Shown here piece by piece: positions 55,001-62,686 of a stretch of 64,000 nt of DNA. The position numbers were made by a program, and so were the translations under genes. The number at the start of each line of letters is the position of its first letter. Position 1 is the first letter of the stretch. The stretch lies in NCBI RefSeq assembly GCF_040147005.1, contig NZ_JAMSHO010000001.1:2356001-2420000 (forward strand), read 5' to 3'. This DNA is from Halomonas sp. H10-9-1. GTDB taxonomy: Bacteria; Pseudomonadota; Gammaproteobacteria; Pseudomonadales; Halomonadaceae. The notes beneath the pieces were generated by a model, which saw only the letters and a list, made by a program, of their open reading frames with translations, ran no database searches and was not told the DNA's origin.

Positions 55001-55458
55001 TGGAGGCGCTGCAGTTCCACCACCGCTTCCTGCTGGCGGGTCTCCAGTTCGTCCAGGCTCAGTTCATCCAGTTCAGCGGCGGAGACACGGGTGGCCGCCG
55101 CCTCCTCGCTCTCCAGTTCGCGCTCCAGGCGCAGCAGCTCCTGGGGGGCCTGCTCCACACGGTTCTCGAGAGCCTCACGACGCTGCTCGAGCTCGGCCAG
55201 GGCATCCAGGTCGGCCAGGGTCTCCGTGAGCCGGTCGATGGCGGCCTGGTCGTCGTTCGAGATGGCCTCCTCGCCCTCGCCTCCGCTCTGCTCCAGCGCG
55301 GCCAGCCGCTCCTCCACGGCGGCACGCTCGGGTAGCGGATCCTGGTCCTGCTGTGCCAGGGCCGGCAGCGCCAGGGCTAGCCACATCAGCCCCCATAGCC
55401 AGCATGCCGCTGGGCGCCATCCGAAAACACCGGCTCTACCGCCTGACCGTCCGTCCAC
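52027..55458 (-). CDS. MscK/KefA-type large mechanosensitive channel
   Basis: 1143 residues: signal peptide (WLWGLMWLALALPALAQ), a periplasmic coiled-coil region up to ~residue 480, about ten membrane helices, and a C-terminal MscS domain with GLGFGLQEIFANFVSGLIIL and the pore-following FERPVRIGDTVTLGN, then the cytoplasmic beta/alpha cage. Such channels release osmolytes on hypo-osmotic shock, important in a halophile. GTG start at 55458 with AGGAG six bases before. The acidic, disordered tail after residue ~1110 is unusual. Ligand or ion gating of this member is unknown. Confidence 0.93.
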   Translation of the reverse strand: MDGRSGGRAGVFGWRPAACWLWGLMWLALALPALAQQDQDPLPERAAVEERLAALEQSGGEGEEAISNDDQAAIDRLTETLADLDALAELEQRREALENRVEQAPQELLRLERELESEEAAATRVSAAELDELSLDELETRQQEAVVELQRLQDRLAEVNAQLLTAQTLPERAQKSIADAMQRVEQARRDLDELDVNDVAADDPRRWQRQVARALAEARLLYHQRELGTNTRLRELDQRRQELLTRQQARQEAELALLQNVIERKRRLASEQAIADAVRDDPLLEEGHPVLVSAQQVNRTLSQELLRANDRSNVLVRESLMVRSKLDQVRQLERSLNEQIEAIRGSTLLARILREQRRALPQVESQRNLQDEIADLRLRQFDLARQRDQLREGERMANQRLAEAGVESNSELVDSLQRLYQSRRELVDRLEQTYGSLLSSAIELQLNQQQLLETSRGLRSTIDEQLFWVANTRPLGLAWVRQLPDNLALEWREGEWRQVLPTTWKLPSAGALAGLPLLLLATFLLWSRRRLQMRLARLHEQIGRLRSDSQLHTPLAILLNALLAAPGPLLLAAASLALLAGGDAIADALGMAGVQLSLAWGVVAWLRRLLATDGVTTQHFHWPEDYVARLRRLLGWLGLALIPVLGIAILARESEFGLSQRPLALSLLLLGLLAMSVLLARLILSHVPFFGVKLFRLALGLTMACVPLVLVGLIVSGFEYTALSLVGRFVITLYLLGLWILVEASVVRGLAVAARRLAFRRALARRRAEGKEGADGGPEVVEEPPLDMEQINQQSLRLSKLILLIGFVLLFYLVWADLLTVLGYLEKVALWGGEGGDLVSDALSVADLFMALLIIALTLMLARNLPGLLEVSVLSRLELKQGSAYAITSLLSYTIVGTGLVASLGTLGVSWDKLQWLVAALGVGLGFGLQEIFANFVSGLIILFERPVRIGDTVTLGNLTGTVSRIRIRATTVTDFDRKEIIIPNKTFVTDQLINWSLSDTITRVVLTYGVAYGSDHRLVHRLLRQAASENARVLADPEPQVFFMAYGESTLDFELRVFVNSLGDRLFATDELNCRVGELFAEHGVSIAFNQLEIWLKRPGESRKVLETGDPGRVRHHPPPGSHGDPGDFDLDGDAGDAGDGR

Positions 55459-55596
55459 GCCGCTCTCCTGTCGGTTTCACTGGTCGTCGATTCTCCGCCC
55501 ACGCTCGCGGCATGGCAATCGCCAGGCGGCCCGATGGTTGACTTGTCTCGCGGGCATGGTAGAACAAAGGTCTAATCCTGCACCCGGACCCTCTCC

Positions 55597-56658
55597 ATGC
55601 GCTTGCCGCTTTGCACCGCTGTCCTTGCTGCCCTGTCCCTGCTTGCCGCCGGCACTACCCAGGCAGCCTCCGATGAGGCCGACCGCGCCGCGTTGGAAGC
55701 GCGACTGGTCGAGCTGCACAACGAAGCCGCCGAAGTGCAGGCAAGGCTCGAGGCCCTGGAAGAGGAGCCAGCTTCCGCTACGGCGGGCGCCGGGGAGTTC
55801 ACCTGGCCCTCACCTCCGGCGATCGCCCCGGGCGACATCGCCGTGGTCGAGGCCGCCGGGCGGCGCCAGCTGGAACAGGCCTCCAATCGGAATCCCTATG
55901 CCATCACCGCCTACCGGCGCAACTACCTGTTTCCGTTCACCTATAACCGAAAGCCCAACCATGCGGCCTATAGCGAGCTGACCGGCGAAGACAACATGGA
56001 GCGCAACGAGCTGAAGTTCCAGTTCAGCGCCAAGGTCGCCCTCGCCGAAGGGCTGTTCGGCAACACCGGGGACCTGTACTTCGCCTATACCCAGCGCAGC
56101 TGGTGGCAAGCCTACAACACCGACGACTCCTCGCCCTTCCGCGAGAGCAACTACGAACCCGAGGTTTTCCTGAGCTTCGACAACGACTGGCAACTGCTGG
56201 GCTGGGCCAACATCCGCAATCGCTTGTCCATCAACCACCAGTCCAACGGCCGCTCCAACGAGCTGTCGCGCAGCTGGAACCGCCTCTACCTGGAAACGAT
56301 CTTCCAGCGTGGCGACTGGGCGGTGAGCCTGGCCCCCCACTACCGTCTGCCGGAGACCACCGGCGATGACGACAACCCCGATATCGAGCGCTACATGGGC
56401 TACGGTGATATCACGCTGGCCCGGCGCTTCGGCGACAACGAGCTCAGCCTGATGGTGCGCGGCAACCCCGGGGCGGGACACATGGGGGGCCAGTTCGACT
56501 ACTCCTGGCCGCTCTTCGACAGCAAGGTGCGCGCCCACGTGCAGTATTACCACGGTTACGGCGAGAGCCTGATCGACTACGACCAGAACACACAGCGCCT
56601 GAGCCTGGGCTTCAGCCTCAACCCGCTGTTCTCACCCAGCAGCGGTCTGCTGCGCTAG
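55597..56658 (+). CDS. pldA: Outer-membrane phospholipase A1
   Basis: 353 residues: signal peptide (LPLCTAVLAALSLLAAGTTQA), a short coiled-coil linker, then the 12-strand beta-barrel of OMPLA. Active-site motif INHQSNGRSNELSRSWNRLY places His214, Ser216 and Asn228 as catalytic residues, spaced as in E. coli (142/144/156). The enzyme degrades misplaced outer-leaflet phospholipids, complementing MlaA elsewhere in this window. Divergent from the mechanosensitive channel gene. Confidence 0.95.
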   Translation: MRLPLCTAVLAALSLLAAGTTQAASDEADRAALEARLVELHNEAAEVQARLEALEEEPASATAGAGEFTWPSPPAIAPGDIAVVEAAGRRQLEQASNRNPYAITAYRRNYLFPFTYNRKPNHAAYSELTGEDNMERNELKFQFSAKVALAEGLFGNTGDLYFAYTQRSWWQAYNTDDSSPFRESNYEPEVFLSFDNDWQLLGWANIRNRLSINHQSNGRSNELSRSWNRLYLETIFQRGDWAVSLAPHYRLPETTGDDDNPDIERYMGYGDITLARRFGDNELSLMVRGNPGAGHMGGQFDYSWPLFDSKVRAHVQYYHGYGESLIDYDQNTQRLSLGFSLNPLFSPSSGLLR

Positions 56659-56754
56659 CCCTGATCGGCGTCAAGCATCCGCCGCCGGGGCACTGTCAAG
56701 CCGAGCCCCGGCTGCTATGCTGGGCCTGTCACCCACTGTCACAGGAAGACTCAC

Positions 56755-57078
56755 ATGGCCAATCGCACCCAAGAATCCACCGAGCAGCTCAAGCAAGACC
56801 TGCAGCACCTCAGCCAGACCATCGAGGAGCTGGTCAGCGCCACCGCCGACGACTCGCGCAACAATATCAAGGAACTGCGTGCACGCGCCGAGAAGCGCCT
56901 CAAGGACACCCGCGAACGCCTCGAGTCTCGCGGCGAGCGCCTCTATGGGGAGGCTCGCGAGACCCTCGACCAGCAGGTGGATGCCTGTGATCGCTACGTC
57001 CGCGACAACCCCTGGACCAGCATCGGCATCGGCGCCGGCGTAGGGGTCGTGATCGGCATGCTTATCGGGCGTCGCTGA
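56755..57078 (+). CDS. yqjD: ElaB/YqjD/DUF883 ribosome-associated membrane-anchored protein
   Basis: 107 residues: a long charged amphipathic helix (TEQLKQDLQHLSQTIEELVS) and a C-terminal membrane anchor preceded by YVRDNPWTSIGIGAGVGVV, the DUF883 hallmark. Homologues are stationary-phase proteins linking ribosomes to the inner membrane. First of three genes matching yqjD-yqjE-yqjK; its stop overlaps the next start (TGATG). Confidence 0.9.
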   Translation: MANRTQESTEQLKQDLQHLSQTIEELVSATADDSRNNIKELRARAEKRLKDTRERLESRGERLYGEARETLDQQVDACDRYVRDNPWTSIGIGAGVGVVIGMLIGRR

Positions 57079-57485
57079 TGGCCTCCAGCCAGGGACCGGC
57101 TCAGCGGGTATTCACCGCCGGCAGGCGCCTGCTGGGCAGCCTGCTGGCAACCAGCGAGACGCGCCTGCGTCTCGCCGTGCTGGAGCTGGAAGAGGAGCGC
57201 GCCCGCCTGGTGGGCATGTTGCTGCTCGCCGGGCTGGCACTGATACTGCTGCTGCTCGGCATCGCGGTACTCACCACCCTGGTGATCGTGGCCTTCTGGG
57301 ACAGCTACCGGCTGACCGCCATCGGCGTGAGCGCCGGCGTGCTGCTCGGTGGCGGCCTGCTGCTCTGCCTGCGGGTCATGCAGCTGGCGCGCCGGCGCAC
57401 CCTGCTGGCCAGCACCCTGAAGCACCTCGCCACCGACCGCGACCTGGTCGAACGGGATCGCCGGGAGGGTCACCATGCCGACTAG
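57078..57485 (+). CDS. yqjE: YqjE-like phage-holin-family membrane protein
   Basis: 135 residues with two adjacent membrane helices (MLLLAGLALILLLLGIAVL and IGVSAGVLLGGGLLLCL) and charged ends, as in the YqjE/Phage_holin_3_6 family. Function unknown; in E. coli it belongs to the stress-induced yqjCDEK operon. Starts within the yqjD stop codon and its end overlaps the next gene by 11 bp. Confidence 0.87.
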   Translation: MASSQGPAQRVFTAGRRLLGSLLATSETRLRLAVLELEEERARLVGMLLLAGLALILLLLGIAVLTTLVIVAFWDSYRLTAIGVSAGVLLGGGLLLCLRVMQLARRRTLLASTLKHLATDRDLVERDRREGHHAD

Positions 57486-57759
57486 CCGCCCTTCCCGCGC
57501 CGCCACCAAGGCCGAACTGGAGGCGCAGATCGAGCAGCAGCGCGTGGATATCCTGGTCGCGGCGAGCCGCTGGCGCAGCGCCACCCAGCCGATCGATGAC
57601 GGCTGGCACAACCTGATGCGCTTCAAGGCCCCCCTCTACGCGGTGGGTGGCCTGCTGCTGCTGCGCCTCGGCCGGCATCCGGGACGCCTGCTGCGTCTCG
57701 GCCGCCGCGCGGCCACCGGCGCCCTGGTGGTCAACCGCGCCCGTCGCCTGCTCCGCTGA
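57475..57759 (+). CDS. YqjK-like small basic protein
   Basis: 94 residues, strongly basic, with a central amphipathic or membrane-skimming segment (APLYAVGGLLLLRLGRHPG) and several Arg-rich stretches. Its position directly after yqjE with an 11-bp overlap matches yqjK. Function unknown. The call is mainly by synteny. Confidence 0.75.
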   Translation: MPTSRPSRAATKAELEAQIEQQRVDILVAASRWRSATQPIDDGWHNLMRFKAPLYAVGGLLLLRLGRHPGRLLRLGRRAATGALVVNRARRLLR

Positions 57760-57766
57760 GGCCAGG

Positions 57767-58252
57767 CTACCCGGTCGCCTCCCGGGGTAGGTCAGGCACC
57801 TCCAGCGCCCACCCCGGCGGCTCCCCCTCGCGAAGGAGCAGCGTGACCAGCGCATGCCCGCGGGTCGCCCAGTGCTCGGCGGCATCGCGCATCAACTCCA
57901 GGAAGGCGGCCATGGCGGCCTCATCGACAGGGGCGGCAGGCACTACCACTACCCGGGCCCTCCCCGCCCCCCACTCCAGCTCCGTCAGGCAGTCCCAGGC
58001 GGCATCCCAGTTGCGGCCGAAGTGGTCGGGAAACTCCAGGCTCTCTGCCAGGCCATCGAGCAGCGCCTCACGGCTCCAGCACGGCGGCGTGGCCAGGCGC
58101 CGCCGGTCGGGCCCCGCGGCGGCGCCGTTTGCCGCCTCGCCTCCCGCCTCGAGCAGTGCCGCGGCCCGCGAGGCCTCCAGACAGTACACGCCGGCATGAG
58201 CCGGGGCGCTCAAGTAAAGTGCCAGGGCATCCCGCGGGGCCAGCGACCTCAT
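57767..58252 (-). CDS. Barstar-family RNase inhibitor
   Basis: 161 residues with the barstar core: SREALLDGLAESLEFPDHFG then RNWDAAWDCLTELEW, the helix that plugs the RNase active site, and a second helix EAAMAAFLELMRDAAEHW. The ATG at 58252 overlaps the stop of the preceding barnase-like gene (ATGA), the normal arrangement of a secreted RNase and its cytosolic inhibitor. The N-terminal ~60 residues are an extension beyond classical barstar (about 90 residues). Confidence 0.9.
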   Translation of the reverse strand: MRSLAPRDALALYLSAPAHAGVYCLEASRAAALLEAGGEAANGAAAGPDRRRLATPPCWSREALLDGLAESLEFPDHFGRNWDAAWDCLTELEWGAGRARVVVVPAAPVDEAAMAAFLELMRDAAEHWATRGHALVTLLLREGEPPGWALEVPDLPREATG

Positions 58253-58626
58253 CGCCGATCCTCCAGCACCCGGAATGAATCGTAGTGGTCATCGGTGTAG
58301 TAGAAGATCTCGGGGGGCTCGCCGCCGGTCACGATGCGGCGAGCCCCGCGGTGGGACAGCCCCGGCGTCTCCACGGTGTACTCGCGATAGTAGCCTCGCG
58401 GCTCCTGCGGCAACCGCCCCTCGCGGTTGAAGAAGGTGGTGCCGTCCTGGGAGTGGGGGAAGGGACCGCCGCGTTCGATCAGTCGCAGGGTCGCGTCGAC
58501 CTGCGCCTGCCCCGGCAGACGCTGCTCCACGGCAGAAGGCTCTGCGCCGCCGCGCCACTCCAGCGCCCCTTCGAACCAGGAGAGGCCCGCCAGGGCCAGC
58601 AGCGCCACCAACAGCACTTTCTTCAT
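58249..58626 (-). CDS. Secreted barnase/guanyl-specific-type ribonuclease
   Basis: 125 residues starting MKKVLLVALLALAGLSWFEG, a signal peptide. The mature part holds the N1/T1-barnase pattern: TTFFNREGRLP, GYYREYTVETPG (catalytic Glu), ARRIVTGG (Arg) and YYTDDHYDSFRVLE (catalytic His). It cuts RNA on the 3' side of G by family. ATG 58626 with GAGG eight bases before. The inhibitor gene overlaps its stop, so the pair is self-protecting. May be a nutrient-scavenging or antibacterial RNase. Confidence 0.9.
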   Translation of the reverse strand: MKKVLLVALLALAGLSWFEGALEWRGGAEPSAVEQRLPGQAQVDATLRLIERGGPFPHSQDGTTFFNREGRLPQEPRGYYREYTVETPGLSHRGARRIVTGGEPPEIFYYTDDHYDSFRVLEDRR

Positions 58627-58881
58627 CACGACCTCGTTGCCAAGCCACACGGCCCTCATGATGCCGCGTGGTGCCGGCCACCGCCAGCGCGCTCGCCCGG
58701 GGCTAACGCAGCTAGCGACAGGGTGATAGCGAATGTCGCCGGAACAGCCTTGAGCGGTGCTACCACATGCGATGGCCCTGCACGCTCGCCTGAACGCCTG
58801 GGCAGGGGGGCCGGCCTGGGGTAAGGTGCCGACAGGAGCACACCCCGCCACCGCCACCCGATTCTCCCCGAGGAGCCACCC

Positions 58882-59340
58882 ATGACGCTCGCCATCACAC
58901 TGCACGTTCTCGCCGCCGTGATCTGGGTCGGCGGCATGTTCTTCGCCTGGGTCGTGTTGCGCCCGGTAGCCGCCAGCCAGTTGGAGCCACCCGCTCGCCT
59001 GACCCTATGGCGTGGCGTGTTCGCGCGCTTCTTCCCCTGGGTGTGGGCCGCCGCGGCGATCCTGCTGGCCACCGGCCTGTGGATGCTCTTCGCGGTGTTC
59101 GGCGGCATGGCCGGGGCACGCTGGCACATCCACCTGATGCTGGCGCTGGGCCTGGCCATGATGGCCATCTATCTCCACCTGTGGTTCGCGCCCTGGCAGC
59201 GCCTGCAACGGGCGGTGAACGCCGAGGCCTGGCCGGAAGGCGGCCAGCAGCTGGCCAGCATTCGCCGCCTGGTGGGACTCAACCTGATACTCGGCCTGTT
59301 GACCATCGCCATCGCCGCCGGCGGCCGCTACCTGGCCTGA
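58882..59340 (+). CDS. CopD-like integral membrane protein
   Basis: 152 residues with four membrane helices. HVLAAVIWVGGMFFAWVVLRP in helix 1 has the His and Trp-Val-Gly-Gly pattern of CopD/YnhF-type domains, and WHIHLMLALGLAMMAIYLH in helix 3 adds paired His, fitting heme or copper ligands. Role in copper or redox membrane function is inferred from family only. GAGG lies before ATG 58882. Divergent from the RNase gene. Confidence 0.82.
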   Translation: MTLAITLHVLAAVIWVGGMFFAWVVLRPVAASQLEPPARLTLWRGVFARFFPWVWAAAAILLATGLWMLFAVFGGMAGARWHIHLMLALGLAMMAIYLHLWFAPWQRLQRAVNAEAWPEGGQQLASIRRLVGLNLILGLLTIAIAAGGRYLA

Positions 59341-59417
59341 CACACAAGCGTCACGCGCCTGTCATATTCGCATGAAAAAATGTGTTCTTTTCACTCTTCC
59401 GAATCGGGAGATGCGTC

Positions 59418-60152
59418 TTGCGCATGCTGGCCCTCTACAGCATCAAGGGCGGCGTCGGCAAGACCGCCTCGGCGGTCAACCTAGCCGCCGAGGCGGCCGC
59501 CGACGGGCAGCGCGTGCTGCTATGGGACCTCGACCCCCAGGCGGCCACCACCTTCTACCTACGCGCCAAGCCCAAGGTGCGCGGCGGGGTCGCCCGGCTG
59601 GTCAAGGGCAAGGCCGCCTACGACAAGGTGATCCGCACCACCCAAATCGAGAACCTCGACCTGCTGCCGGCGGCGCTGGCCTCGCGCGAACTGGACCATC
59701 TGCTGGCCGAGCAGCGCGAGAATCAGCTCCGGCGCGTCCTCAAGCCGGTTCGCGATGACTACGACCTGGTGATCCTGGACTGCCCGCCCAGTCTCTCGAC
59801 CCTCTCCGAGAGTGTCTTCGCCAGTGTCGACGCCCTGCTGGTGCCCATCGTGCCCACGGTGCTGTCGCTGCGCACCCTGGAGCAGCTGCGTGGTTTCCTG
59901 GACGAGCGCGATATTCCCTGCCCGGTATGGCCCTTCGTCACCCTGGCCGACCGCCGCCGCACCCTGCACCGCGAGATCATCGACTCGCTGCCGGAGCGCT
60001 GGCCGCTGCGCCTCTCGCATGCCATCCCCAGCGCCAGCGTGGTCGAACGCATGGGGCTAGAACGCGCCCCGCTGCGCGGTTTCGCGCCGCGCGCCGCGGC
60101 CGCCCTGGCCTACCGTCGGCTATGGGGAGAGGTTGCCCAGCGCCTGGGGTGA
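59418..60152 (+). CDS. ParA-family ATPase
   Basis: About 244 residues. Deviant Walker A KGGVGKTASAVNLA near the start, Walker A' WDLDPQAA, and Walker B VILDCPPS make it a ParA/MinD-type ATPase. No ParB-like gene follows, so it is an orphan that may position a protein complex rather than DNA. The TTG at 59418 has GGGAG seven bases before; ATG 59424 is two codons on. The extension further upstream is not supported. Confidence 0.88.
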   Translation: MRMLALYSIKGGVGKTASAVNLAAEAAADGQRVLLWDLDPQAATTFYLRAKPKVRGGVARLVKGKAAYDKVIRTTQIENLDLLPAALASRELDHLLAEQRENQLRRVLKPVRDDYDLVILDCPPSLSTLSESVFASVDALLVPIVPTVLSLRTLEQLRGFLDERDIPCPVWPFVTLADRRRTLHREIIDSLPERWPLRLSHAIPSASVVERMGLERAPLRGFAPRAAAALAYRRLWGEVAQRLG

Positions 60153-60181
60153 GCCGCGCCCGCTTTCGGGCCTGCCAGGGC

Positions 60182-61357
60182 CTACAGGCTCTGGCCGCAG
60201 GCCACCCCGCTCGCCCACGCCCATTGGAAGTTGTGCCCCCCCAGCTCCCCGGTCACGTCCAGCACCTCACCGATAAAGCGCAACTGAGGCAACCCCACCA
60301 CCGAGAAGTCCCGGGACGACAGCGCGCGGGTATCCACGCCGCCCAGGGTCACCTCCGCGGTGCGCCACCCCTCGGTGCCGGCGGGCTTGAGGCGCCAGCG
60401 ATTGAGCGCCTCGGCCCACGCCTGCAGGCGGGCATTGCCACACTCGGCCAGCACCCCGTCGTCGCCCTGCCACTCCACCAGCGCCTGGGCCAGCCGTTTC
60501 GGCAGGCGCTCAGCGAGCCAGGTGGCGAGGCGCCGCCTGGGGGTCGCATCGCGGGCGGCACACAGCGCCGCGAAGGCATCCTCGCCGGGGAGCAGGTCGA
60601 TGGCGATCTCGTCGCCGGGTTGCCAGTGACTCGAGGCCTGCAGCATGGCCGGGCCGGAGAGCCCGCGGTGAGTGAACAGCATGGGCTCACGGTAACGCCC
60701 ATCTCCGCAGCGGGCCTCCACCTCGCAGCTCACCCCGGCCAGCGCCTCGGCACGCGCCTTCCAGTGTGAGGTCAGGGTGAAGGGGACCAGGGCGGGACGC
60801 GTGTCGGTCACCGCCAGCCCGAACTGGCGGGCGATCTCATGGCCGAAGCCGCTGGCCCCCATGGTGGGGATCGACAGGCCGCCGCTGGCCACCACCAGGG
60901 CACCGGCATCGAGCGTGCCGGCGGACGTCGCCAGGCGGACGCCCTCCCCCCGCCGCTCCACCGCGTCGATGCGCGTCTTCAGGCGAATCTCGACCCCGGC
61001 CCACTCGCACTCGGTGAGCAGCACGCGCACGATCTCCTTGCTGGAATCGGCACAGAACAGCTGCCCCGGAGCCTTCTCCACGTACTCGACGGCGTGGCGT
61101 TCCACCAGCTCGACGAAGTGCTCGGGCCGGTAGCGCTTCAGGGCCGAAATGCAGAAGTGCGGGTTGGCGGAGAAGAAATTGGCCGGCGTAGCGTTGAGGT
61201 TGGTGAAATTGCAGCGTCCGCCCCCGGACATCAGGATCTTCTTGCCGGCCCTGTTGGCATGGTCCACCACCAGCACCCGTCGCCCCGCATAACCGGCGGT
61301 AAGCGCGCACATCAAGCCGGCGGCGCCAGCGCCGATCACCACCACATCGTATGTCAC
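60182..61357 (-). CDS. HI0933/YhiN-family flavoprotein
   Basis: 391 residues with an N-terminal FAD-binding GxGxxG (VVIGAGAAGLMCALTAG), the family block KKILMSGGGRCNFTNL, a central insert domain and a C-terminal FAD-closing region (FIGEVLDVTGELGGHNFQWA). Physiological substrate is unknown. The GTG at 61357 is best supported, with GGAGG seven bases before; a TTG two codons earlier has poor spacing. Convergent with the ParA gene. Confidence 0.92.
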   Translation of the reverse strand: MTYDVVVIGAGAAGLMCALTAGYAGRRVLVVDHANRAGKKILMSGGGRCNFTNLNATPANFFSANPHFCISALKRYRPEHFVELVERHAVEYVEKAPGQLFCADSSKEIVRVLLTECEWAGVEIRLKTRIDAVERRGEGVRLATSAGTLDAGALVVASGGLSIPTMGASGFGHEIARQFGLAVTDTRPALVPFTLTSHWKARAEALAGVSCEVEARCGDGRYREPMLFTHRGLSGPAMLQASSHWQPGDEIAIDLLPGEDAFAALCAARDATPRRRLATWLAERLPKRLAQALVEWQGDDGVLAECGNARLQAWAEALNRWRLKPAGTEGWRTAEVTLGGVDTRALSSRDFSVVGLPQLRFIGEVLDVTGELGGHNFQWAWASGVACGQSL

Positions 61358-61449
61358 CCTCAAGCCCTCCCGGCTATTGCCCGTACCGCCAATCGCGAGG
61401 CGCGCATTCTAGCAGTCGCGCCGGGCCAGGCCGAGGGTGGCCAAACATA

Positions 61450-61462
61450 TACAAGCTTTGTA
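61450..61462. promoter_or_regulatory. Possible operator before the RND efflux operon
   Basis: TACAAGCTTTGTA, a near-perfect inverted repeat within an AT-rich patch (ACATA..CATTATG) in otherwise GC-rich DNA, 130 bp before the adaptor gene. TetR-type efflux repressors bind such sites, but no regulator gene is adjacent. Confidence 0.35.
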
Positions 61463-61591
61463 CATTATGGAAATGAAGGCGGCATACCGGCTTGTGAATT
61501 ATTGCCACACTCTCGCGGGCCGCTCCCGTATACGCTGTACAAGTGTCTCCCCGCTCACTACCAGCCACCGTCCACCGACAAGACTGCCCCC

Positions 61592-62686
61592 ATGCCACTA
61601 CGCCACGCCCCAAGACTCTTGCCCCTGCTGCTGGGCCTGCTGCTGGCGGTGGCCACGCCGCTCCAGGCCCAGCAGCCCATCGCGGTGATCGCCGCCGAAG
61701 TGCGCCTGACCCCTTGGTCCGACCCACTGGACTCCCTGGGCACCCTGCGCGCCGACGAGAGCGTGACGCTCTCGGCCACGGTGACCGACGTGGTGCGTGA
61801 GCTGAACTTCCGGGATGGTGACGACGTCGAGATGGGGCAGTTGCTGGTCCGCCTCGCCGATGACGAGGCCCAGGCCGACCTGCGTGCCGCCCAGGCCCTG
61901 CGCGATGAGCACCGCAACGCGGTCTATCGGCTGAGCCAGCTGCAGGAGCGCAACCTGGCCCCGCGGGGTGACCTGGAGGATGCCCAGGCGCGGCTGCGCC
62001 AGGTCGAGGCCGAGATCCAGGGCCTGGAGGCTCGACTGTCCGACTATCGCATCCACGCCCCCTTCGCCGGCCGAGTCGGCTTTCGCGACGTCAGCGTGGG
62101 CACCCTGGTCACCCCCGGCGCCGAGCTGGTCACCCTCGACAAGCTCGACGTGATGAAGCTCGACTTCACCCTCCCCGAACGCGCCCTTGGCGAGATCACG
62201 CCAGGCCTGGCGCTGCGCGCCACCAGTGCCGCCTATCATGGCACCGAGTTCAGGGGTGAAATCGACACCATCGGCACCCGCGTCGACCCGGTGAGCCGCA
62301 GCATCACCGTGCGGGCACAGCTCGACAACCCCGACGGCCGGCTGCGCCCCGGCATGCTGATGAGCGTGGCGGTCGAACGCGAGGCCCGCCAGGCCCTGGT
62401 GATTCCCGAGTCGGCGCTGATTCCCCAGGGGCGCCGCCAGTTCGTGCTGACCCTGGACCAGGGCGACGAGCACCGGGTGACACGCCGCGAGATCACCATC
62501 GGCGCACGCCGCCTGGGCGAGGTCGAGGTCCTCGACGGGCTGGCCGCGGGCCAGCTGGTGGTGGCACATGGCACCGAGCGGGTGCGCGATGGCCAGCCGA
62601 CCCGCCTGCTGGGCATCCTCGACGAGAGCACCAGCGTCCCCGAGCTGCTGCGCCAGGAGCGTGACAATGCGGGGGCCAGCGGCTGA
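61592..62686 (+). CDS. RND efflux periplasmic adaptor protein
   Basis: 364 residues: signal peptide (LLPLLLGLLLAVATPLQA), barrel-hybrid/lipoyl part (LSATVTDVVRELNFRDGDDV), alpha-hairpin (ALRDEHRNAVYRLSQLQERN) and the second lipoyl half with APFAGRVGFRDVSVG. It links the RND pump to an outer-membrane channel. ATG 61592 is chosen for the signal peptide, though the ribosome site is weak. The pump gene starts within its stop codon (TGATG). Confidence 0.92.
   Translation: MPLRHAPRLLPLLLGLLLAVATPLQAQQPIAVIAAEVRLTPWSDPLDSLGTLRADESVTLSATVTDVVRELNFRDGDDVEMGQLLVRLADDEAQADLRAAQALRDEHRNAVYRLSQLQERNLAPRGDLEDAQARLRQVEAEIQGLEARLSDYRIHAPFAGRVGFRDVSVGTLVTPGAELVTLDKLDVMKLDFTLPERALGEITPGLALRATSAAYHGTEFRGEIDTIGTRVDPVSRSITVRAQLDNPDGRLRPGMLMSVAVEREARQALVIPESALIPQGRRQFVLTLDQGDEHRVTRREITIGARRLGEVEVLDGLAAGQLVVAHGTERVRDGQPTRLLGILDESTSVPELLRQERDNAGASG

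Noticed and set aside
60839..61591. N-terminal extension of the RND adaptor frame
   Set aside because: It covers the antisense of the YhiN gene and the intergenic region; the real protein starts with a signal peptide at 61592.
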